This document shows, piece after piece, positions 26,242 to 36,748 of a DNA stretch of 49,794 nt. A model generated the notes under the pieces. The model was not told the DNA's origin. It did no database searches and saw nothing but the letters and a program-made list of their open reading frames with translations. The position numbers and the translations under genes were made by a program. This DNA is from Candidatus Rokubacteria bacterium 13_1_40CM_69_27 (GTDB taxonomy: Bacteria > Methylomirabilota > Methylomirabilia > Rokubacteriales > CSP1-6). How positions within the stretch are numbered: the stretch's first letter is position 1; every line of letters starts with the position of its first letter. The stretch covers positions 1-49,794 of the forward strand of contig MNEF01000049.1 of the NCBI GenBank assembly GCA_001917535.1. The letters are read 5' to 3'.

Positions 26242-26916
26242 GTGCGTGTTCGGGTCCGCCTCTTCGCCCGGTACCGTGAAGCCGCCGGGCGTGAGCGGCT
26301 CGAGCTCGAGCTCCCCGAGGGCGGCACCGTCGAGACCGCGTGGTCGGCGGTCGTCGACCGCCACCCCGAGTTGGGGCGCTACCGGCCGTACACGCTCTTC
26401 GCCGTGGGCCACGACTACGTCTCGCCCGAGCACCCCCTCAGGCCGGACGACGAGCTGTCCCTGTTTCCGCCCGTGAGCGGGGGGAACGGCGGTGACACCT
26501 ACCGCGTCGTGGACGCGCCCCTGTCGCCGGACGCGATCGCTGCCGCCGTGGACGATCCCGGCGCCGGCGGGATCGTGATCTTCTCCGGCGTCGTGCGCAA
26601 CGAGACCGGTGGGCGGCCCGTCAAGTTTCTCGAGTACGAAGCGCACGCGCCGATGGCGGAGGCCAAGATGCGCGAGATCGGCGAGGCCCTCCGCGCGCGC
26701 TGGCCCGGCGTCAAGCGCGTGGCGATGCTGCACCGCATCGGGCGGCTGGAGATTGGCGAGCCGAGCGTGCTCATCGCCGTCTCGGCCGGGCACCGGCAGG
26801 AGGCGTTCGAGGCCTGCCGGTACGCCATCGACATCCTGAAGCGCTCGGTGCCGGTGTGGAAGAAGGAGCACTTCGAGGACGGCGAGGTCTGGGTGGGCCT
26901 GCAGGGAGGCTCATGA
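26242..26916 (+). CDS. MoaD-MoaE fusion, molybdopterin synthase
   Basis: A 224-residue fusion. Residues 1-81 are the ubiquitin-like sulfur carrier MoaD, ending in SLFPPVSGG (G80-G81). From about 85 comes the catalytic subunit MoaE, with FSGVVRNETGG, HRIGRLEIGE and the lysine-rich SVPVWKKEHF active-site segment. Normal MoaD must expose a C-terminal Gly-Gly for thiocarboxylation, so this form should be cleaved after Gly81; the fused MoaX of Mycobacterium tuberculosis is known to be processed at that point. GTG start at 26242. The stop overlaps tilS (ATGA). Confidence 0.92.
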   Translation: MRVRVRLFARYREAAGRERLELELPEGGTVETAWSAVVDRHPELGRYRPYTLFAVGHDYVSPEHPLRPDDELSLFPPVSGGNGGDTYRVVDAPLSPDAIAAAVDDPGAGGIVIFSGVVRNETGGRPVKFLEYEAHAPMAEAKMREIGEALRARWPGVKRVAMLHRIGRLEIGEPSVLIAVSAGHRQEAFEACRYAIDILKRSVPVWKKEHFEDGEVWVGLQGGS

Positions 26917-28319
26917 CGGTGGAGGCCGACGTCCTCGACGTCGTGCGCGACACCGTTCGCCGCCACGCGATGCTCGCGGGCGGCGAAGCTGTCCTGGTCG
27001 CCGTCTCGGGCGGCGCGGACTCCACGGCGCTGCTCCACCTGCTGGGCGGGCTGGCTCCCGAGTGGCACCTTCGACTCCACGTGCTCCACGTCGATCACCA
27101 GCTCCGCGCCGGCTCTGCCGGTGACGCCGACTTCGTGCGGGCGCTCGGGCGACGCCTGAGCGTTCCCGTCGAGGTCGCCACCGTCGAGGTGACCGCGCGG
27201 GCGTCCCTCGAAGAGGCCGCCCGGCAGGCCCGCTATGCCGCGCTGGAGGCCGAGGCCGATCGCATCGGCGCCCACCGCATCGCGCTGGGCCACACCGCCG
27301 ACGATCAAGCGGAGACCGTCCTCATGCGGCTGCTCGAGGGCGCCGGCGTGCGCGGGCTGGCCGGAATCCCCGCAGTCCGGGGACGGATCATCCGGCCGCT
27401 GCTGGCCGTCCGTCGTCGCGATCTGGTCGCCCGGCTCGAGCGAGCGGGGCTCGCCTGGATCGAGGACCCGACCAACCGGGACCCCAAGTTTTTCAGGAAC
27501 CGTGTCCGGCACGAGCTGCTGCCGCTCCTGGCCGCGTCGTACGCGGCCGACGTCGTCGTCGCGCTCAACCGCGTCGCCGGCGACGCGCGCACGGCGGTCG
27601 AGACCCTCGAGCGGGTCGCCAGCGTCGAGCTGGATCGCCTCACGCGAGTGGAGGGCGACGGGCTGATCCTGCCGGGGGACGAGCTCTCGGCGTTGCCGCG
27701 CCCGGTGGCCGCCGAGGTGCTGCGCCTGGCGGCGGCGCGTCTGGGCGGTCGCGCTCCGCTCCGAGCGTGGGCCCATCGGGGCCTCGGGCGGCTCCTGGCC
27801 TCGCCGCCGCCCCGGCGACCGTTCAGGCTCGGCCGCCTTACTGTCGAGGTGAGCGGCCGCCTCGTGCGCCTGGCTCGCGGGGCCGCGCCGGCGCTGCTGG
27901 CGCGCCCCGTGCCGATTCCCGGCAGCCTGGCCTTGCCCGAGGTCGGCCTCCGGCTCGAGACGCGCCTGCTGCCCGCCGAGGGCTATGCCGTGCCCCGCGA
28001 GCGCGACCGTGTCGCGTTCGACGCCGACGAGCTGCCGGGTCCATTGGTGGTCCGCGCCCGGCAGGCGGGCGATCGCTTCCGGCCGTTCGGCGCCGGGGCG
28101 CGGCGTCTCAAGACGTTCCTGATCGACGCGAAGATTCCCCGCTGGGAGCGCGAGCGCCTGCCCATCGTCGAGGCGAAGGGCGAGATCGTATGGGTCGCCG
28201 GGCTGCGCCGCGGCGCTCGAGCGGCGCTGACGCCTGGGTCCCGCCGCGTTCTCGAGCTCAGCCTGAAGCCCCTGGCCAACGAGCGACCGCGCCCGGTAGA
28301 ATGCGAGGGCACCTCATGA
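26913..28319 (+). CDS. tilS: tRNA(Ile)-lysidine synthase
   Basis: A 468-residue PP-loop ATPase that modifies C34 of tRNA-Ile(CAT) to lysidine so that it reads AUA. The ATP-binding loop is SGGADS (32-37), followed by HVDHQLRA, GHTADDQAETVLMRLL and PLLAVRRRDL, all family marks. The C-terminal tRNA-binding domain (RPFGAGARRLKTFLIDAKIP) is complete. Start ATG overlaps the MoaD-MoaE stop; the longer frame upstream is a shadow. Its stop overlaps the protease gene (ATGA). Confidence 0.95.
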   Translation: MTVEADVLDVVRDTVRRHAMLAGGEAVLVAVSGGADSTALLHLLGGLAPEWHLRLHVLHVDHQLRAGSAGDADFVRALGRRLSVPVEVATVEVTARASLEEAARQARYAALEAEADRIGAHRIALGHTADDQAETVLMRLLEGAGVRGLAGIPAVRGRIIRPLLAVRRRDLVARLERAGLAWIEDPTNRDPKFFRNRVRHELLPLLAASYAADVVVALNRVAGDARTAVETLERVASVELDRLTRVEGDGLILPGDELSALPRPVAAEVLRLAAARLGGRAPLRAWAHRGLGRLLASPPPRRPFRLGRLTVEVSGRLVRLARGAAPALLARPVPIPGSLALPEVGLRLETRLLPAEGYAVPRERDRVAFDADELPGPLVVRARQAGDRFRPFGAGARRLKTFLIDAKIPRWERERLPIVEAKGEIVWVAGLRRGARAALTPGSRRVLELSLKPLANERPRPVECEGTS

Positions 28320-29736
28320 AATGCCTCGCCGTCCTTGTGTGTCTCTTCACCCTGGCGCCGGCCGCGTGGGCCGAGCGGCGCGGCGAACCGGCCACCGACC
28401 CCAGGGCCGCCCTCCGGGCGATGGAAGAGGCATTCAGCGCGGTCGCGGACCGGGTGACGCCGGCCGTCGTCAACGTCAGCACCGTCCCCCGGAAGGGGAC
28501 GGCGGGGTCGCCCGAAGAGCTGGAGCGCTTCCGGGAGTTTTTCGGCGAGGAGTTCTACGAGCGGTACTTCCGGCGGCGGCGGGAGGAGGTGCGCGCCACC
28601 GGCTCCGGCGTCATCGTGGACCCAAAGGGATACATCTTGACGAACAACCACGTCATCGAGAACGCTTCCGAGATCGTGGTGCGCCTCTCGGACTCGCGGA
28701 AATTCACCGCGCGGCTCGTCGGTCGCGATCCGAAGACCGACCTGGCCGTGCTCAAGGTCGACGCGCCGAGCCCGCTGCCGGTCGCCGAGTTGGGCGACTC
28801 CGACCGCCTCCGGGTGGGCCAGTGGGCGATCGCGATCGGCAACCCCTTCGGTCTGGATCGCACGGTGACCGTCGGCATCATCTCCGCCACGGCGCGCACC
28901 CGGGTGGGGGTGGCGACGTACGAAAGCTTCATCCAGACCGATGCCTCGATCAACCCCGGCAACTCGGGCGGGCCGCTGCTGAACCTCGACGGCAAGGTGA
29001 TCGGGGTCAACACCGCCATCGTGGCCGCCGGGCAGGGCATCGGCTTTTCCATCCCGATCAACATGGCCAAGGACGTCATGCGCCAGCTCATCGCGCGGGG
29101 CCGGGTAGTGCGGGGCTGGCTCGGCATCGTCATCCAGGACGTGACGGACGAGCTGGCGGGGAGCTTCGGGGTGCGCGAGCGCGAGGGCGTCCTCGTCGCC
29201 GACGTGATGAAGGGCGGCCCGGCGGACACGGCCGGGCTCCGGCCCGGGGACGTGATCGTCGAGCTCGGCGGCGTTCCGATAAGGGAGGTGCCCGATCTCC
29301 AGCGCCAGGCCGCCAGCGCGATGCCCGGGCAGACGGTGACGATCACGGTGGTCCGCGAGCACGGCCGGGCGACGGTCAAGGTGACGGCCGGCGAGATGCC
29401 GACCGATGAGCCGGTGGCGGGGGCGGAGGAGGACGAGAGCTGGGGCCTCGCGGTCGAGCCGCTGGCCAGCGATCCGGCGCGGCGCCTGGACCTGCCCTTC
29501 TCGCGGGGCGTGGTCGTCACCGACGTGGTGCCCGGCACCCCCGCCGACAAGGCCGGCCTCCGCCGGGGCGACGTGATCCTCGACGTCAAGGGACGCCCCG
29601 TCACCGATGTCCAGGGCCTCTACCGCGAGCTGGGCGCGCTCAAGCTCGGCGAGTCCGCTCCCCTCTACGTGCATCGACCGGCGGGCAGCGGCGGCGGGCA
29701 CAGGGAGTATCTCGTCCTGGAACGCCCGAGCGCGCG

Positions 29737-29740
<4 letters not shown>
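28316..29740 (+). CDS. HtrA/DegP-family periplasmic serine protease with two PDZ domains
   Basis: A 474-residue envelope protease/chaperone. A signal peptide covers residues 1-19 (cleavage after AWA). The catalytic triad is H112 (TNNHVIEN), D142 (DPKTDLAVLK) and S217 (NPGNSGGPL). Two PDZ domains follow (about 265-355 and 375-470), one with RGWLGIVIQDV. ATG overlaps tilS; its stop overlaps the regulator gene at 29737. Coupling a quality-control protease to an NtrC-type regulator suggests that the pair respond to envelope stress, but this is inference. Confidence 0.94.
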
Positions 29741-31179
<1,439 letters not shown>

Positions 31180-31212
31180 CAGGACAGGGCTGCGCCGCGG
31201 CGGGAGTGATTC

Positions 31213-31594
31213 TCACATTTCCAGACCGAGTCCCGCCTGACTCCGCACCGTGAGTGCTTCACCGAGGTGTTCGGCGTTGTGGATGACGGTCATGCCGGCG
31301 AGCACGCGTGCCCACGCTCTGCCTGAAAAGCCTGTTCCAGCCAGCCCGGTATGCTCCTGGCTCTGCTCGGCGCGAAAATCACCTGGCGCCGGGGTGGATA
31401 GGTCGTTGACCCGCTCGCCCGTGCCGTAAGCCAGCCCTGTTCCGCGCCCCGGACGTGGCCCATTGCGCGGGTCCGCTCCGGGTGTGCTCCGCGTCCGACA
31501 AGGCGCAGTACGTAGCCTGGTGGTCTTCGAGGAGCTACGCAACCGATGCCGGCGAGGGGCCCAGCGCCTCCACGATTGCGCGTGCTTTCGTCAT
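31213..31594 (-). pseudogene. Broken DinB/DUF664-like gene
   Basis: An ATG at 31594 with a GGAGGAG site begins MTKARAIVEALGP, then meets an in-frame TAG after 19 codons. The same frame continues LLEDHQATYCALSDAEHTRS and GPAQWATSG, which fits the family. A frameshift then leads into LAYGTGERVNDLSTPAPGDF and ends with MTVIHNAEHLGEALTVR, the usual DinB-like C-terminal helix with a metal-type His. One stop and at least one frameshift make it non-functional unless these are assembly errors. Confidence 0.55.
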
Positions 31595-31776
31595 GGCGCT
31601 CCTCCGGATTGAAGAGACGGGCTGGACGGTGACCACACTCCCGCGAGCATCGCTCCTGTGCAGGAGAGGCCGAGTAGCCTGCTTAATGCGTGGACGTCCA
31701 GCCCGGCAGGATTCTACGCCCGCGTACGCCTCTTACGCCAGCTGCCGAGTGTCCTTTGGCAGTGCGCCGGCAGCAC
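31595..31776. other. Intergenic, nothing recognised
   Basis: About 180 bases upstream of the broken DinB-like gene (which points left) and beyond the pilin terminator. No gene, repeat or promoter match was seen. Confidence 0.4.
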
Positions 31777-31803
31777 GGCCGCCGAGGGAAGCCCTCGGCG
31801 GCC
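31777..31803 (-). terminator. Perfect 12-bp stem terminator behind the pilin gene
   Basis: GGCCGCCGAGGG (31777-31788) pairs perfectly with CCCTCGGCGGCC (31792-31803) around a three-base loop. It begins 20 bases beyond the pilin stop. No T-run follows on the minus strand, but the stem is very strong. Confidence 0.75.
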
Positions 31804-31823
31804 GGCCGCAGTGGACCTGCCGG

Positions 31824-32321
31824 CTACGGGTAGCTGACGTTTCCGGTCGGCAGATCGGTCGGGCTCGAGCCCACGAGCTGGAAGGTCCCGGCGCCCGTCC
31901 GGGTGTACGTGTAGGTCCAGCCGGTGGGCGCGGTCAGGGTGCCCTGGTAGAAGGGCCCGGCCGGGGTGCCGTTGGAATCGGACAGGATGCTGCCGAGCAC
32001 GGTCAGGTTCCCGGCATTGTTGACCCCGCCGACGCAGTTGGCGTTGCCCGTGGCGAACGCAAGCGAGCTCGGCGTACCGGCGAAGCCGCCGGCCGCTGGC
32101 ACGTCACCGCAGTGGGCGGCGACCGCCGTGAGGGCCGAGTACATGCCGCGGAGATCGGACTGGCCCTTGGCGACCCGGGCCCGGGCCTGCATGTTGGCGT
32201 ACATCGGGATGGCGATGGCCGCCAGGATGCCGATGATCGCGATGACGATCATCAGCTCGATGAGCGTGAAGCCCCGCTGGTTACCGAAAGTCAGAAGTCG
32301 TTTATGCCAAAAGCGAAACAT
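31824..32321 (-). CDS. Type IV pilin/pseudopilin (PilA-like)
   Basis: A 165-residue prepilin. The leader ends in G17 with F18 as the first mature residue and E22 at the +5 position ([20 protein letters not shown]), the class III signal cut and methylated by PilD. The globular part has two cysteines (AHCGDV and ANCVGG) that could form a disulfide. A strong AAGGAGAAGG site precedes the ATG. A perfect hairpin terminator follows. It stands alone, with no other pilus genes in the window, so the assembly machinery lies elsewhere. A major pilin and a minor pseudopilin cannot be told apart here. Confidence 0.93.
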   Translation of the reverse strand: MFRFWHKRLLTFGNQRGFTLIELMIVIAIIGILAAIAIPMYANMQARARVAKGQSDLRGMYSALTAVAAHCGDVPAAGGFAGTPSSLAFATGNANCVGGVNNAGNLTVLGSILSDSNGTPAGPFYQGTLTAPTGWTYTYTRTGAGTFQLVGSSPTDLPTGNVSYP

Positions 32322-32386
32322 AGACCTTCTCCTTTCGAGTCTCTTGAGATCAGTTCGCTGTGCCCGCCTTCAGTCAGGCGGCGGTG

Positions 32387-32800
32387 CTACGCGACGGGGG
32401 ACGGGAGAAGGCGCGGAGGGGCGCGGGGCTCTGAGGGCCGTCCGACGGAGGGTGACAGCGAACAGGGCGCGGGCCGAAAGACGCCTGCGACGGAGGCCAG
32501 GACGACGATCGGGACGGAGGCTCCGACGACGATCGGGACGGTGGGGAACACCCTGCCGTCGACGAAAACCAGCCGGTTGACGATCTCGTCGCCATCGGGC
32601 TTCTCGTCGTTCTCGATCCGCTCGGCCCGACTCCAGTCGAACTGGAGTTCGGCCAGCCGGCGCTCCGCGGCCGTAGCCAGCAGGAGGGCGAGGAACAGGT
32701 GAATGAACGGCCTTCGATAGCGACGTATTTTCGCTTCCACCGTAACGAGATACAAAGTGCAGCTTTCCTGCCAAACCTCTTTCCCTTTCCGCTCGGTCAT
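32387..32800 (-). CDS. Hypothetical protein with one hydrophobic segment
   Basis: A possible 137-residue protein upstream of the pilin gene on the same strand. It has a basic N-terminus (KIRRYRRPF) and a hydrophobic stretch (IHLFLALLLATAA). Near the C-terminus the near-repeat VPIVVGASVPIVVLASV comes from a duplicated DNA segment around 32500-32540. No clear ribosome-binding site precedes the ATG. Plausible but unproven; no family recognised. Confidence 0.4.
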   Translation of the reverse strand: MTERKGKEVWQESCTLYLVTVEAKIRRYRRPFIHLFLALLLATAAERRLAELQFDWSRAERIENDEKPDGDEIVNRLVFVDGRVFPTVPIVVGASVPIVVLASVAGVFRPAPCSLSPSVGRPSEPRAPPRLLPSPVA

Positions 32801-33347
32801 TTAGAGTCACTGATATCTGGTCGGGTGCGTCATGCTGGGAACCAGATTGACGAAAATCGTCACCCGTTCCGCTGCTGCTCGAGGCGTCGAGTGAGGGATT
32901 CCACGGTTGCTTCACTCATCTCGGCCTCCGGCTGACCGTCTTTCCCGTCTGTCTCGCACGTCGCCCGCTGCTCCCGCCGGCCACGCGTCGCTCGTGGCGC
33001 TCGGCGAACGGCTACCGGGGCTTAAAGGCGTTCGTTCTGCTCGACCCCAGGCGATTGTTCGACGCGCGCCGATAGTCCCTCGCTCGGTTGCTTTGGCTTC
33101 TTGGCGCGCATGGTACCGGGCGGCGGAACTGCCGAGCCCGCGCGGGCGGGCATAAGGGTCGCGGGCTTGCTGCTCTGCGGGATTTCCTGGCGTCGCGTGG
33201 CCATGTTCGCGCCGCTGGCGAAGCGGGTCGCTGCAGGCGGGCGGCCTCGAAGAGCGTCGAAGTTCCCCTCTGTCTCTGTTCCTCTCGCCGGCGACGACGA
33301 ATCGGCACCGGCCGGGCCAGATGGGTGTCGTGCGCTTTCCAGGATGC
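32801..33347. other. Sparse region, no supported gene
   Basis: About 550 bases with open frames on both strands but no ribosome-binding site or recognisable protein. A minus-strand frame (33022-33381, TTG start) has unremarkable Lys/Pro-rich content and overlaps the small gene at 33348; I did not accept it. Confidence 0.4.
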
Positions 33348-33491
33348 CTAGGGCTTTATCCGCATTGGGACGGGTCGCCAAACCTTTTCCTTGGGGTCAA
33401 GGGCCCAGACGCGGCCGTCGTCTGTCAGGCCGAAGAGGACGTTCTCAACCCCTGCAATCTGCGTGAACCTGACTTCATCGGCCGGTGGCAT
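33348..33491 (-). CDS. 47-residue single-blade-like protein
   Basis: A very small protein with an excellent start: AAGGAGGAAGG lies just before the ATG at 33491. The sequence FTQIAGVENVLFGLTDDGRV and the following WALDPKEKVW read like one blade of a beta-propeller (a strand, a turn with DDGR and a Trp-bearing strand). A lone blade cannot close a propeller, so it may oligomerise or bind a partner. No family assignment beyond this resemblance. Confidence 0.6.
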   Translation of the reverse strand: MPPADEVRFTQIAGVENVLFGLTDDGRVWALDPKEKVWRPVPMRIKP

Positions 33492-33876
33492 ATATCCTTC
33501 CTCCTTTTTGGCGATGTCGAGAGCAAGGGAGCCTACGATCTTATTATCATCGGTTGCCCCTGCTCGGTTAGGTTTCGGGCAGCGGTGGAATGTAGCCAAC
33601 GCCCAATGTGGTCCCGCCTTCATGGGCCTCGCCGGGCGCGGACCGAACGGCGATCAGCGCACGGCGTCGCAGGCCACGCGATCCGCGGCGAGTGTGGTGT
33701 CAGCGCTGGGCGAAGTACCCGAAGCCTCCGGGCGGGACGCCCGGAGCAGCTCACTCGTGCCGCGGCGGGGCCTCGCTAACTCCGCGACAAGGCCACAATC
33801 CTCCAGGGCTCCGGTTTGGCATCCTGTATGCCCCGGTTGCTGCACATGTTTCGGACCCCAACCACGGGAGGCCACC
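33492..33876. other. Intergenic region between divergent small genes
   Basis: About 385 bases between the 47-residue gene (minus) and the secreted-protein gene (plus). An AT-richer patch near 33538-33552 (GATAATAAGAT on the minus strand) could be the -10 of the small gene, but no matching -35 was found. Nothing else recognised. Confidence 0.35.
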
Positions 33877-34371
33877 ATGACAAGCGCAATCCTCCGGCAC
33901 AAGTGGATGCTCGTCGCCTTAGCCGTCTTCGCTGCGGGCTCCCTGCCGTGGCCCCAACTGGCTTGGGCGCCGACGGCAGTCGAGTACATCTTTGATCCGG
34001 TCGGCCTCGCTACGGGCCAGACGGCCCGCGTGGCTGTTCACAACTCCACCGGCGAAGACGCACTCGTCGTGATTGCCATTAAAGACGCGATCACTGGAGC
34101 GATCCTGCTAAAGACTGAGGCAACGATCGTCGGTCCGGGAAAGGGTACGACGGTGGATCTACCGGCTGTTCAACTCCCCGCGGTGCAACTCCCCGCGGTG
34201 CAGCGGACGGAGATCATCGCAATCCTGAATGTTAGTTCGTTCTCGGGTGCCGCCATCAACTTCCGCAAGCTTCCATTCGCGATCTCCCTGCAGGTTGTCG
34301 ATGACGAGACCGGCAAGACCACCGCGGTGGGGCATTGTTGCGGGGCGTCAATCGAACCAGGACCGCACTAG
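33877..34371 (+). CDS. Secreted hypothetical protein with LPAVQ repeats
   Basis: A 164-residue protein with a signal peptide (residues 1 to about 30, cleavage near QLAWA) and a beta-rich mature part (VEYIFDPVGLATGQTARVAV). Near residue 100 it has LPAVQ three times in a row, encoded in part by a perfect 15-bp tandem repeat. Start ATG has a GGGAGG site. The final segment carries an HCCGAS motif with adjacent cysteines. Probably periplasmic or surface-located. Function unknown. Confidence 0.65.
   Translation: MTSAILRHKWMLVALAVFAAGSLPWPQLAWAPTAVEYIFDPVGLATGQTARVAVHNSTGEDALVVIAIKDAITGAILLKTEATIVGPGKGTTVDLPAVQLPAVQLPAVQRTEIIAILNVSSFSGAAINFRKLPFAISLQVVDDETGKTTAVGHCCGASIEPGPH
34171..34200 (+). repeat. 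15-bp in-frame tandem repeat
   Basis: CAACTCCCCGCGGTG occurs at 34171-34185 and 34186-34200, with a diverged third copy just upstream. It adds LPAVQ units in frame, so copy number can change without breaking the protein. Confidence 0.85.
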
Positions 34372-34546
34372 GATTATCGGCGCCGCCAAGGGCGGTCTCC
34401 GTTCACGAGGCGCCACCCATGGGCGTCGAGTCACCCTCGGCGCTCGTGGTGTTTTCCAGGCACTCCAGGTTCGTCGCAGAGTATGCTCCCGGTTCCACCT
34501 GACTTCTGCAATCCCGCGCTTCAGTCGTTCGGTGGTCGGGAATTGG

Positions 34547-34900
34547 CTACGTGCTCGTTGTTTTGTTATCGGCTTCCTCGTCGATGGCGGAGCTTTTATG
34601 TTCGCTGAAGACGCCCACGGGAGAGGGTATTGCAGCTACGTCCAAGGAATCTGCGGAGAGGCGACCGACGTCATTCGTGGCCGTGAGGGCCAAAATCGCA
34701 AAGAGCGCGGCGGTGCCACAGGCGAGGCGGACAGCGACGCGGCGGCCAGTGCCGCCCACAGGCCAGTCGGGAGACCGCTGCTCGTCCCGCCGCGCGGCAT
34801 GCCTGGCGATGCACGAGTGGATCGCGAGGTAAAACATATAAAGGGAAAGAACGAACGCGATGGTCGCCGAGGCCAGCGAAAAGGCAGTGCGACCATCCAT
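34547..34900 (-). CDS. Hypothetical two-helix membrane protein
   Basis: A possible 117-residue inner-membrane protein. Hydrophobic helices are SLASATIAFVLSLYMFYLAI near the N-terminus and RLACGTAALFAILALTA in the middle, joined by a basic loop (ARHAARRDEQR). The C-terminus is hydrophilic. No clear ribosome-binding site was seen, so the start is uncertain. It faces away from the secreted-protein gene. Confidence 0.5.
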   Translation of the reverse strand: MDGRTAFSLASATIAFVLSLYMFYLAIHSCIARHAARRDEQRSPDWPVGGTGRRVAVRLACGTAALFAILALTATNDVGRLSADSLDVAAIPSPVGVFSEHKSSAIDEEADNKTTST

Positions 34901-35011
34901 GAGCCGAATGTGGTTCGCAATTTCCGTACCAGCGAATTTGCCTACGCTCGCGCCACCTCGCCCGGAGGTGGCCCTCTGCGCTTGTCCGCTCCGATTGTGC
35001 TCGCGTCCTCG

Positions 35012-36043
35012 TCAATCAGGCGTCATCAGCAGTCCATACACTACCGTCCAGAGCGCCAGTAGATCGCCGAGCTGGCGCCACCCGAGCCTTCCCCCGGGCC
35101 CTTCCACGTGGTCGACGATCCCGACCAGCACGACGCGCGTCCGCAGGGGCCGCGCGGCGGCCAGGCGCAGGGCCTCGGTGTAAGGCACCGCCCGATCCGC
35201 GCGCCCGTGCACCAGGAGCAGGCGCCCGCGGATGTCGGCGGCGACGCGCTCGGGCGAGAGCGCATCGAGCAGGCGGCGGAGATCGGGCGGCAGGTGCCCC
35301 AGGAAGGCCGCCGTCCGCGCGGGATCGCGCGCGGCCAGGGCCCGCCGCGTCGGCTCGTCGATGAGATCGGCGTTGGCGGCGATGAAGGCCCGCACCACCT
35401 CCGGATCGTGGTCGACGTGGCCCCGCACGTCGTCATAGGCGTAGTCGCCGGTGAGGAAGAAGCGGAGCAGCTCGAGGGCCGACGCGTAGCCGCCCAGGCT
35501 CACCACGGTGGCGACGCGGTCGCGCACCCGCGGATCGGCCGCGGCGAGCAGCGCCGGACCGGCGCCCACGCTGACGCCCATCACGACGGCGCTGCGGGCG
35601 TTCCGGGCGCTGGCGGCGGCGATGGTCGCGACCACCGGCTCCACGTCGTCCGGGCGGAGCCGACCGCGCATGAGGCCCGGCACGCTGGGGACGGCCACCT
35701 CGAATCCCGCGCGCGCGAGCAGGCGCGCGGCCTGCCGGGCGCGCGGGTCGTCCTTGCCCTCCGGCGTGAAGCCGTGGACGAGCACGAGCGGGACGCCCGC
35801 GCGCAGCGCCGGCGCCGCGTAGCGGTCGGCGGCGACGCGGGCCACCGGCAGCGGCTCGCGTCGCGGCTGGCGGGTGACGGACGTCAGGAGGGCCGGGCGG
35901 CCGTCGGTCAGGAACTCCCCGAGGAAGGCGCCGGCGACGAGCAGAGTGCACGCCGCGCGGGCGACGGGAAAGACGAAGGCGAGGGCGAGGAGGAGCGGGA
36001 GGAGCGGCGCTACTTGCGGTTGACGCACTTCACGAGGCGCCAC
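35012..36043 (-). CDS. Alpha/beta hydrolase, membrane-anchored
   Basis: A 343-residue protein with an N-terminal hydrophobic segment (VAPLLPLLLALAFVFPVARA), then an alpha/beta-hydrolase domain. The HGF oxyanion motif is at 90-92, the nucleophile S158 lies in MGVSVGAG, and the acid and histidine are probably in HGRADRAVP and VDHVEG. Substrate unknown; esterase or lipase-like activity is likely. GTG start at 36043, with a second GTG at 36028. It overlaps the end of the methyltransferase gene by 34 bases, so the two are co-translated. Confidence 0.8.
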   Translation of the reverse strand: MAPREVRQPQVAPLLPLLLALAFVFPVARAACTLLVAGAFLGEFLTDGRPALLTSVTRQPRREPLPVARVAADRYAAPALRAGVPLVLVHGFTPEGKDDPRARQAARLLARAGFEVAVPSVPGLMRGRLRPDDVEPVVATIAAASARNARSAVVMGVSVGAGPALLAAADPRVRDRVATVVSLGGYASALELLRFFLTGDYAYDDVRGHVDHDPEVVRAFIAANADLIDEPTRRALAARDPARTAAFLGHLPPDLRRLLDALSPERVAADIRGRLLLVHGRADRAVPYTEALRLAAARPLRTRVVLVGIVDHVEGPGGRLGWRQLGDLLALWTVVYGLLMTPD

Positions 36044-36639
36044 CCGTTGAACATGTTGACCTTCACGATCAGCTCAGGCTTGACGCCGACCTGCGCGAGC
36101 AGCGGCCGGAGCGCGAGGTTCGACTTCCAGCCCAGTCGCGTACAGACCGGCGCCACGAAATCTTCGAGGCGCCCCATCAGCCGCCGCTCGCTCCGGAAGT
36201 GGTTCAGGATGACGATGGTCCCGTTGGGCCTCACCACCCGCCGCATCTCGCTGAGCACGGCCACCGGGTCGGGGACCGCCGAGATCGTGTAGGTCGCCAG
36301 CGCCTTGTCGAACTCGTTGTCGGCGAAGTCCATGGACGTGGCGTCCATGACCTTGAGGGTAACGTTCGGCATCGTCAGCGTCTGCACCCGCTCGACGGCC
36401 TTATCCAGCATCTCCTGGGAGAGATCGATTCCCGTGAGCCGCACCGCCGGCGGGTAGAGAGGCAGGTTGAGGCCGGTCCCGATGCCCACCTCGAGCACGC
36501 GATCGTTGGGCTCGAGCTTGAGCTGCTTGACGGCGGTCGCCCGTCCGGGGGCGAAGATCCAGTCGAAGATGTAGTCGTAGATCGGCGCGTACAGCTCGTA
36601 CGCACGCTGGACCTGCCTCTTCTCCAGGACTACGTCCAC
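36010..36639 (-). CDS. SAM-dependent methyltransferase, phospholipid N-methyltransferase-like
   Basis: A 209-residue class I methyltransferase. The SAM-binding motif VLEVGIGTG is at 48-56, followed by GIDLSQEML and the post-II region. The N-terminus (RAYELYAPIYDYIFDWIF, then GR) resembles the Rhodobacter-type phosphatidylethanolamine N-methyltransferase PmtA, which makes phosphatidylcholine. UbiE-type quinone methylation is the alternative. GTG start with GGAGGAT six bases upstream. It overlaps the hydrolase gene. Confidence 0.8.
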   Translation of the reverse strand: MDVVLEKRQVQRAYELYAPIYDYIFDWIFAPGRATAVKQLKLEPNDRVLEVGIGTGLNLPLYPPAVRLTGIDLSQEMLDKAVERVQTLTMPNVTLKVMDATSMDFADNEFDKALATYTISAVPDPVAVLSEMRRVVRPNGTIVILNHFRSERRLMGRLEDFVAPVCTRLGWKSNLALRPLLAQVGVKPELIVKVNMFNGWRLVKCVNRK

Positions 36640-36748
36640 GTGAGATCCTCCAGCGCCATGGATTCGAGGCCGGCCCCGGGGTGAAATGTCAAATCGCGAG
36701 CATCTTACCCGCCGACGGGGCGGGTTGCCAAGAGAGACTTTATGGGGG

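Noticed and set aside
31455-32702. A 415-codon plus-strand frame across the pilin locus
   Set aside because: It runs antisense to the pilin, whose prepilin signal and ribosome-binding site are unmistakable.
33022-33381. A 119-codon minus-strand frame in the sparse region
   Set aside because: TTG start lying inside the well-supported 47-residue gene, no ribosome-binding site and no recognisable motif.
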